From Marinomonas phaeophyticola (lineage in GTDB: Bacteria; Pseudomonadota; Gammaproteobacteria; Pseudomonadales; Marinomonadaceae): a stretch of 64,000 nucleotides of DNA. This document shows, piece after piece, positions 58,599-64,000 of this stretch (the first letter of the stretch is position 1; each line of letters begins with the position of its first letter). The stretch spans positions 496,001-560,000 of the forward strand of contig NZ_JAPUBN010000013.1 of assembly GCF_026966905.1 (NCBI RefSeq), given 5' to 3'. The notes below the pieces were generated by a model, which saw nothing but the letters and a program-made list of their open reading frames with translations, was not told the origin of the DNA and searched no databases. The translations under genes and the position numbers were made by a program.

Positions 58599-60317
58599 GT
58601 GGAGTTATTATCCGGTGGTGAAATGATCGCCCGCTTCCTCAAAGATGAGGGAGTTGAATTTATATATGGTTATCCTGGCGGAGCCGCATTGCATATTTAT
58701 GATGCATTGCACCGTCAATCTGATGTTAAGCATATTCTAGTAAGACATGAGCAAGCGGCTACACATATGGCTGATGGTTATGCTCGTGCAACGGGGAAAC
58801 CAGGTACCGTGCTCGTTACTTCTGGACCTGGAGCAACTAACACTATTACAGGTATCGCAACGGCTTACATGGATTCAATTCCAATGGTAATCATTTGTGG
58901 TCAGGTAATGAGTTATTTGATCGGGGAAGATGCTTTTCAAGAAACAGATATGATTGGTGTGTCTCGTCCGATAGTGAAGCACAGTTTTACAATTAAACAC
59001 CCATCAGAAATTCCAGGTGTCTTGAAGAAAGCGTATTATATCGCGTCTTCTGGTCGTCCAGGACCTGTGGTTGTGGACATTCCAAAAGACATGACGATGC
59101 CGAATGACAAGCACGAATATGCTTATCCTAAATCGGTTTCTTTACGTTCTTATACCCCTCCAACAAAGGGTCACAGTGGTCAAATTAAAAAAGCCGTTGA
59201 CTTGATTCTTGCTGCCAAACGGCCTGTGTTTTATACGGGCGGTGGTGTGATTTTAGGTGGTGCTTCTGAGTTATTGATCGAGTTGGCTAAAACCTTGAAC
59301 TTCCCTGTCACTAATACGTTAATGGGGTTAGGTGCTTATCCAGCAACAGACGAGCAGTTTGTTGGTATGTTAGGCATGCACGGCAGCTATGAAGCCAATA
59401 TGACCATGCATCACAGTGATCTGATTGTGTGTATTGGAGCTCGCTTCGATGACCGAGTGACAAATGATCCTGATAAATTCTGTCCAAGTGCTCGTATTGT
59501 TCATATTGACATTGATCCGGCTTCGATTTCTAAAACAATTCGTGCGGATGTACCTATTGTTGGTCCAGTTGATCAAGTCTTAACTGAAATGCTTTCACTT
59601 GTTAAAGAGTCAGAAAAGAAACCTGATGCAGCAAATAATGCCAATTGGTGGAAGCAGATCAATGAGTGGCGTTTAGTTCATGGTGGTCGTTACGATACCA
59701 GCAGCGATAAAATCAAACCGCAAGCGGCGATTGAAGCATGTTGGAGAGCAACCAATGGAGATGCCTATGTAGCATCCGATGTAGGTCAGCATCAAATGTT
59801 TACGGCTCAGTATTATAAGTTTGATAAACCAAATCGTTGGATTAATTCTGGTGGGCTTGGAACCATGGGCTTTGGTCTACCAGCCGCTATGGGTGTGAAA
59901 CTGAATTTTCCAGAGAGTGACGTTGTTTGTGTAACCGGTGAAGGCAGTATTCAGATGAATATTCAAGAGCTTTCTACCTGTTTGCAATATGGCTTACCCG
60001 TTAAAATACTGTGTCTAAATAATGGTTATTTAGGAATGGTTCGCCAATGGCAAGACATGAATTATGAAGGACGTCATTCTAATTCCTTTATGGATTCATT
60101 ACCTGACTTCGCTAAGCTGATGGACGCATACCAACATAAGTATGTTGAGATAGCGACGAAGGATGAGCTTGATGAAAAAATGGCAGAAGCGTTTGCTATG
60201 AAAGATCAGCTGGTATTTATTAATTGTTTTGTAGACCCAGAAGAGCATGTTTATCCTATGCAGGTTCCTCGTGGAGCTATGCGTGATATGTTCTTGAGCA
60301 AGACGGAGCGAACCTAA
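58599..60317 (+). CDS. ilvI: Acetolactate synthase large subunit
   Basis: ThDP enzyme that makes acetolactate or acetohydroxybutyrate for valine, leucine and isoleucine. The catalytic Glu51 lies in [19 protein letters not shown]; the ThDP fold continues with the motif [12 protein letters not shown] ... [12 protein letters not shown]. Length 572. GTG start with GAGGG about 10 bases upstream. Could equally be called ilvB; the following 163-aa small subunit favours the ilvI-ilvH type. Confidence 0.95.
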   Translation: MELLSGGEMIARFLKDEGVEFIYGYPGGAALHIYDALHRQSDVKHILVRHEQAATHMADGYARATGKPGTVLVTSGPGATNTITGIATAYMDSIPMVIICGQVMSYLIGEDAFQETDMIGVSRPIVKHSFTIKHPSEIPGVLKKAYYIASSGRPGPVVVDIPKDMTMPNDKHEYAYPKSVSLRSYTPPTKGHSGQIKKAVDLILAAKRPVFYTGGGVILGGASELLIELAKTLNFPVTNTLMGLGAYPATDEQFVGMLGMHGSYEANMTMHHSDLIVCIGARFDDRVTNDPDKFCPSARIVHIDIDPASISKTIRADVPIVGPVDQVLTEMLSLVKESEKKPDAANNANWWKQINEWRLVHGGRYDTSSDKIKPQAAIEACWRATNGDAYVASDVGQHQMFTAQYYKFDKPNRWINSGGLGTMGFGLPAAMGVKLNFPESDVVCVTGEGSIQMNIQELSTCLQYGLPVKILCLNNGYLGMVRQWQDMNYEGRHSNSFMDSLPDFAKLMDAYQHKYVEIATKDELDEKMAEAFAMKDQLVFINCFVDPEEHVYPMQVPRGAMRDMFLSKTERT

Positions 60318-60318
60318 T

Positions 60319-60810
60319 ATGCGACATATAATCTCAGTTTTAATGGAAAACGAACCGGGTGCTTTGTCGAGAGTCGTAGGTTTGTTTTCTCAGCGTAACT
60401 TCAACATAGAATCGTTAAACGTTGCGACGACGGATGACCCTACATTGTCTCGATTGACATTAACCACATTTGGTTCTGATCAAGTTGTAGAGCAAATTAC
60501 TAAGCAACTGAATAAACTAATTGATGTTATTAAATTAGTGGATTTGACTGAAGGCCAGCATATCGAACGTGAGCTTATGTTAGTAAAAGTTCGTGCTACT
60601 GGCGCTCAACGTGCAGAAGTAAAAAGAACGGTTGATATATTTAGAGGTAACATTGTCGATATGTCGCCTTCTATCTATACGGTTCAAATAGTGGGTGAAT
60701 CTGACAAGTTGGATGGTTTTTTACAAGCATTGGGTTCAGTTCATTTGCTTGAAGTTGTTCGTACCGGCGTCTCTGGTATTGCTCGTGGAGAAAAGGTACT
60801 AAGTGTTTAA
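60319..60810 (+). CDS. ilvH: Acetolactate synthase regulatory small subunit
   Basis: Regulatory partner of the large subunit; binds valine for feedback inhibition through an N-terminal ACT domain (MRHIISVLMENEPGALSRVVGLFSQRNFNIESLNV in pieces). Length 163 matches E. coli IlvH. It starts 1 base after the large subunit stop, so the two are translated together. The terminator after it closes the operon. Confidence 0.96.
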   Translation: MRHIISVLMENEPGALSRVVGLFSQRNFNIESLNVATTDDPTLSRLTLTTFGSDQVVEQITKQLNKLIDVIKLVDLTEGQHIERELMLVKVRATGAQRAEVKRTVDIFRGNIVDMSPSIYTVQIVGESDKLDGFLQALGSVHLLEVVRTGVSGIARGEKVLSV

Positions 60811-60844
60811 ATGACTTAGTCTTATTTTCAAGGGATTTACTTTG

Positions 60845-60883
60845 AAACCGTATAGATATTTTTAATGTCTATACGGTTTTTTT
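60845..60883 (+). terminator. Rho-independent terminator after ilvH
   Basis: AAACCGTATAGA (60845-60856) pairs with TCTATACGGTTT (60869-60880), 12 bp, followed by a T-run to 60883. Confidence 0.9.
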
Positions 60884-60941
60884 GATTTTTAGTCCGTAAA
60901 GCGAGGCTATCGATGTTTTTCTTATACTATTTAATTTGTAT

Positions 60942-61829
60942 TTAGCGGACGCCGATTTGCTCCCAAAATGCACTGACAATGGGGTTACTTAAGCTTTTCT
61001 TTAAAGTGAAGAAACCAACGTCAAAAGCTTCAAGTTCTGGCTGGATATCTAAAATAGTAATTTTGCTGGCTAATGGGCTGTTATCTAATACTATTTTTGG
61101 TACAACACCGACACCAAACCCAAGCGAAACCATGCTGACAATGGCTTCATTGCCTGAGACCTGAGCATAAACATTAGGTTTAATCCCCTGTTGCTTAAAC
61201 CATTGGTCAGAACGGGACCGAGCTAAACCTTCCTCAGATAGGATCATCGGAATTTTATCCCACTGTAGAGCTTGTTTGTTTGAAACGCCTAATTGATTGC
61301 TTGTCAGTGCATCATTAGGAGATATAAAGACTAGAGGAGAAATCGCGATGCGTTTAAAGGCTAAATTATTGGGGACATGGGGCGGTCTAGCGGCGATGGC
61401 GATGTCTTCGTATTTCTCAATAACTCTTGATAGTGCTGGAGCAGGGTCGCCTGTATGCAGTTTCATTTCTATTTTTGGATGTAGTCTTCGAAACTGACTT
61501 AAAATATCGTATAAAAAGCTGTAGCTAGCCGTAACGGAGCAATAAAGACTAATCTCACCAGTTAACTGTGTATTTTGTTCATCTAAGGATTGTTTCAATA
61601 CGTGCCAATGGGCAAGGCTTTCTCGGCAATAAGTTTGAAATATTTGACCTTCTCGCGTAAGAGACACAGAGCGGTTGTCTCTGGTGAGTAAACAACAGCC
61701 TAAACTTTCCTCCAATTGCTTAATATGACGGCTAAGCGTCGAGGGGCTAATATGGAAAGCGTCACTAGTGCGACTGAAGTGAAGTGATTCGGATAAATGG
61801 AGAAAGATCTTGAGTGTTTTGATATCCAA
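60942..61829 (-). CDS. ilvY: LysR-family regulator IlvY-like
   Basis: 295 residues with a LysR HTH (DIKTLKIFLHLSESLHFSRTSDAFHISPSTLSRHIKQLEESLG in pieces) very close to E. coli IlvY in spacing and wording, including SVTASYSFL, GDPAPALSRVIEKYEDIAIA and GNEAIVSMVSLGFGVGVVPKIVL. IlvY activates ilvC in response to acetolactate and acetohydroxybutyrate. Here it is convergent with ilvIH and ilvC is not adjacent, so its targets must lie elsewhere or include ilvIH itself. Confidence 0.87.
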   Translation of the reverse strand: MDIKTLKIFLHLSESLHFSRTSDAFHISPSTLSRHIKQLEESLGCCLLTRDNRSVSLTREGQIFQTYCRESLAHWHVLKQSLDEQNTQLTGEISLYCSVTASYSFLYDILSQFRRLHPKIEMKLHTGDPAPALSRVIEKYEDIAIAARPPHVPNNLAFKRIAISPLVFISPNDALTSNQLGVSNKQALQWDKIPMILSEEGLARSRSDQWFKQQGIKPNVYAQVSGNEAIVSMVSLGFGVGVVPKIVLDNSPLASKITILDIQPELEAFDVGFFTLKKSLSNPIVSAFWEQIGVR

Positions 61830-61984
61830 AAAGAGAGCCTGCTAACGTTTTGTAAAAAGAGAATTCTACAGACATTTTCTATAGAACAACAATGACGTTT
61901 TATAGCAATGACAGTGAGTAACTTAAAAGAAAAGCGCTGATTGATTGAACAAACCAGCGCTTTAGTATTATAAGTATAAAGAAT

Positions 61985-63181
61985 CTAGCCAACGACCGTT
62001 GCAATAGCATCACAAAGATAATCAATATTATTATCGGTAATGCCGGCAACGTTCATACGTCCAGTATCCGCAATATAGATAGAATAGTCATTTCTTAATG
62101 TGTGAACTTGATCAACCGTTAACCCAGAGTAAGAGAACATACCGCGTTGAGCGCGAATGAAACTAAAGTCTTTTTTGGTATTAGATGCCGCTAACTTCTC
62201 GACAAGTTGATTACGTAAGGTATTGATGCGATTACGCATTGCACTTACTTCTTCTACCCACTCTGCTTTTAATTCTGGGTCGTTCATAATGGTGTAAACA
62301 ACAGCCGCGCCATGAGCTGGCGGCATAGAGTAGTTGGCGCGAATGGCTAAGCCAATAATAGAATAAGCATTACTTGCTTCTTCAGACGTTTCTGCGATGA
62401 CACTTAGACCGCCACAACGTTCACGGTAGATACCGAAGTTTTTGGAGAAAGAGTTACAGATTAGCATATTTGGAATAATAGAAGCCATGTGCCTAAGGCC
62501 AGCCATGTCTTCATCTAAACCATCTCCAAAGCCTTGATAAGCGGCATCGACTAAAGGTAGTAATCCTCGCTCTGCCACAAAGGAGGTTACTTCTTGCCAT
62601 TGTTCAAAAGATAAATCTACCCCTGTCGGGTTATGGCAGCAAGCATGCAGTAGTATGGTATCACCCGCTTTTGCGTCAGCTTTTAATGTTTTCATCATGT
62701 CATCAAAACGTACGCCATTGGTTTCTGGATCGTAGTAGGGATAAGTTTCAATACTAAGGCCTGCACTGCGGAAAATCGGTAAATGGTTGCCCCATGTTGG
62801 ATCACTTACCCAAATTTTAGGATTAGGTAAACTGGAACCGATAAAATCAGCGGCAACTTTCAATGCGCCAGTACCACCAGGTGTTTGAGCTGAAAAAATG
62901 CGTTTGTCTTTAATTATGGTATTGTCTTTACCTAAAAGTAATTCTTGAATCACCGCAGCAAATTCTGGTGCGCCATTAATGCCAAGGTAGCTTTTTGAAT
63001 CCTCTTGTTGTAGCAAAATGGCTTCGGCTTTTTTCACGCTGTTTAATATTGGCGTGTTGCCATTATCATCTTTATAAACACCCACACCTAAGTCGACTTT
63101 ATTGGGGTTTGGATCATTCCGGTGAGCAATGATAAGAGCGAGTAATGGGTCACCGGGAACGGCACTAAGATGTTTAAACAT
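61985..63181 (-). CDS. Aromatic/aspartate aminotransferase
   Basis: Class I PLP aminotransferase of 398 residues; TyrB and AspC are the closest named types. Visible: HNPTGVD (183-189), VDAAYQGFGDG and the Schiff-base Lys247 in NSFSKNFGIYRERCGG. Substrate (aromatic amino acids or aspartate/oxaloacetate) cannot be told from sequence. Initiation context is TTAGGACCC eleven bases before ATG, a weak SD. Confidence 0.9.
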   Translation of the reverse strand: MFKHLSAVPGDPLLALIIAHRNDPNPNKVDLGVGVYKDDNGNTPILNSVKKAEAILLQQEDSKSYLGINGAPEFAAVIQELLLGKDNTIIKDKRIFSAQTPGGTGALKVAADFIGSSLPNPKIWVSDPTWGNHLPIFRSAGLSIETYPYYDPETNGVRFDDMMKTLKADAKAGDTILLHACCHNPTGVDLSFEQWQEVTSFVAERGLLPLVDAAYQGFGDGLDEDMAGLRHMASIIPNMLICNSFSKNFGIYRERCGGLSVIAETSEEASNAYSIIGLAIRANYSMPPAHGAAVVYTIMNDPELKAEWVEEVSAMRNRINTLRNQLVEKLAASNTKKDFSFIRAQRGMFSYSGLTVDQVHTLRNDYSIYIADTGRMNVAGITDNNIDYLCDAIATVVG

Positions 63182-63550
63182 GAAAAAAGGGTCCTAAAAA
63201 GAGAGCTAAAAGCAAGCGCTTTAACTATCTGTTCTAAAAAACGTCCTACAGAGATCTGCCGATAAGCATTTCGTGTAGTATATTCTTATAAAACTAGATA
63301 TTGTAAAGCCATTGATAAAATCGCAATAGGCGAATAGTCGTGTTATCTAGTACTTTAATAGTGTTGATAACAGTCGTTAATTGTGCCCTTTTTTACGCGA
63401 AATACAATGCTAAATCGTATAAAACTGAGGCTTTTTTGTAGTAGTATTTAATTATCGCTTTTAGTCTATAAAGCGGAAAAACTAGGTGAACATTTTTTCC
63501 TGTATGAACTAAACTGTAAATCTATAGATGTTGTAAGAATGAGGGAAAGA
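63182..63550. other. Divergent intergenic region, 369 bp
   Basis: No gene. On the minus strand TATACT (complement of 63277-63282) with TTTACA (complement of 63302-63307) at 19-base spacing is a possible promoter for the aminotransferase. The other half should hold the promoter of the plus-strand membrane protein; no strong candidate stands out. Confidence 0.35.
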
Positions 63551-64000
63551 ATGGAAAAGGAAGCGCAACAGTTTCATTTGAAATCAAGCTTATTGAAGCT
63601 CGCTTATAAAAATAATTTATACAGTATTCTGGTAAACCTTACAGCATTCTTATGTGTTTACTATCAGGTTGCTTCCTTTGATATTCCCTATATCGATTTG
63701 TGGTTCTATTGTACTGTACTCTTCATGGCCGTTCGCTTGCTTATTGATATCTTGTTTAGACGCTATTTTGCTCCTGACACAGTGCAATTTACCGAAAAGA
63801 CATTGCATACTTGGAGTCATTATCACGCGTTTGGTGTGATTTTAGGCGGTTGTTCTTGGGCGATTATCGCTGTTATTGCTTTGCCTAATTTAGGGTTAGA
63901 AGAGCGGTTTGTTGTAACCGTTATTTCCAGCGCACTAGCTGGAGGAGCAACCGGTGTGCTTGCTCCTAGTAAAATTGTTGGAAAGTTGTTTATTATTTTA
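63551..64000 (+). CDS. Membrane protein, 3' end cut by window
   Basis: The frame opens at ATG 63551 (GAGGG 5 bases upstream) and runs without stop to the window edge, 150 codons. It shows a 20-residue amphipathic start and four hydrophobic helices at about 24-40, 48-68, 92-111 and 119-138, with a GGATGVLAPS loop before a fifth. Such N-terminal membrane blocks often precede GGDEF/EAL or histidine-kinase domains, but the rest lies outside the window, so the function is open. Confidence 0.7.
   Translation, partial: MEKEAQQFHLKSSLLKLAYKNNLYSILVNLTAFLCVYYQVASFDIPYIDLWFYCTVLFMAVRLLIDILFRRYFAPDTVQFTEKTLHTWSHYHAFGVILGGCSWAIIAVIALPNLGLEERFVVTVISSALAGGATGVLAPSKIVGKLFIIL

Overview
The window looks like chromosomal DNA of an AT-rich marine gammaproteobacterium, most likely an Oceanospirillales member close to Marinomonas. 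This rests on gene order (glnD-dapC-dapD-dapE beside map/rpsB-tsf-pyrH-frr; ftsB-ispD-ispF-truD-surE-pcm-DUF368-nlpD-rpoS; glutamate-rich Pseudomonas-like protein versions) and low G+C. It is inference; no rRNA or tRNA lies in the window to confirm it.

Layout. 1-4.0 kb: the 3' end of a GGDEF-EAL c-di-GMP protein, panD, small proteins, dapE and a small lipoprotein. 4.0-10.4 kb, minus strand: an ArsC-like protein, dapD, dapC, glnD and map, covering the succinylase branch of lysine/diaminopimelate synthesis and nitrogen sensing. 10.5-29.4 kb, plus strand: a translation and envelope cluster, rpsB-tsf-pyrH-frr-uppS-cdsA-dxr-rseP-bamA-skp-lpxD-fabZ-lpxA-lpxB-rnhB-dnaE-accA, with terminators after rpsB, tsf, frr, lpxA and accA. 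29.4-33.4 kb: tilS, a small membrane protein, an MFS transporter and dapA.

33.4-37.2 kb is an accessory island: REP-like palindromes, a broken gene resembling pPIWI-associated nucleases that ends exactly on an integron-type attC-like site, a RelB/RelE-ParE toxin-antitoxin pair, a secreted unknown, a MazG-like protein and diverged intergenic repeats. 37.2-48.9 kb: a RhlE-like helicase, pyrG, eno, ftsB, ispD, ispF, truD, surE, pcm, a DUF368 flippase-type protein, nlpD and rpoS. 48.9-64 kb: a YtjB/AhpA-like membrane protein divergent from serB, two LysR regulators (one IlvY-like), a HepT-like orphan, moeA-moaB-moaA, tesB, queG, ilvI-ilvH, an aromatic/aspartate aminotransferase and the start of a membrane protein cut by the window edge.

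The most notable observation is that three housekeeping genes (rnhB, accA, ispF) have reading frames broken by exactly one missing base in a homopolymer. Two of these sites are perfect -1 slippery heptamers (A AAA AAC and A AAA AAG) where a -1 shift restores the full protein. Because accA and ispF are expected to be essential, the choice is between homopolymer sequencing error and genuine recoding or transcriptional slippage. The other candidate for new biology is the small island between dapA and the helicase, including a 32-codon ORF that runs straight into a strong terminator.
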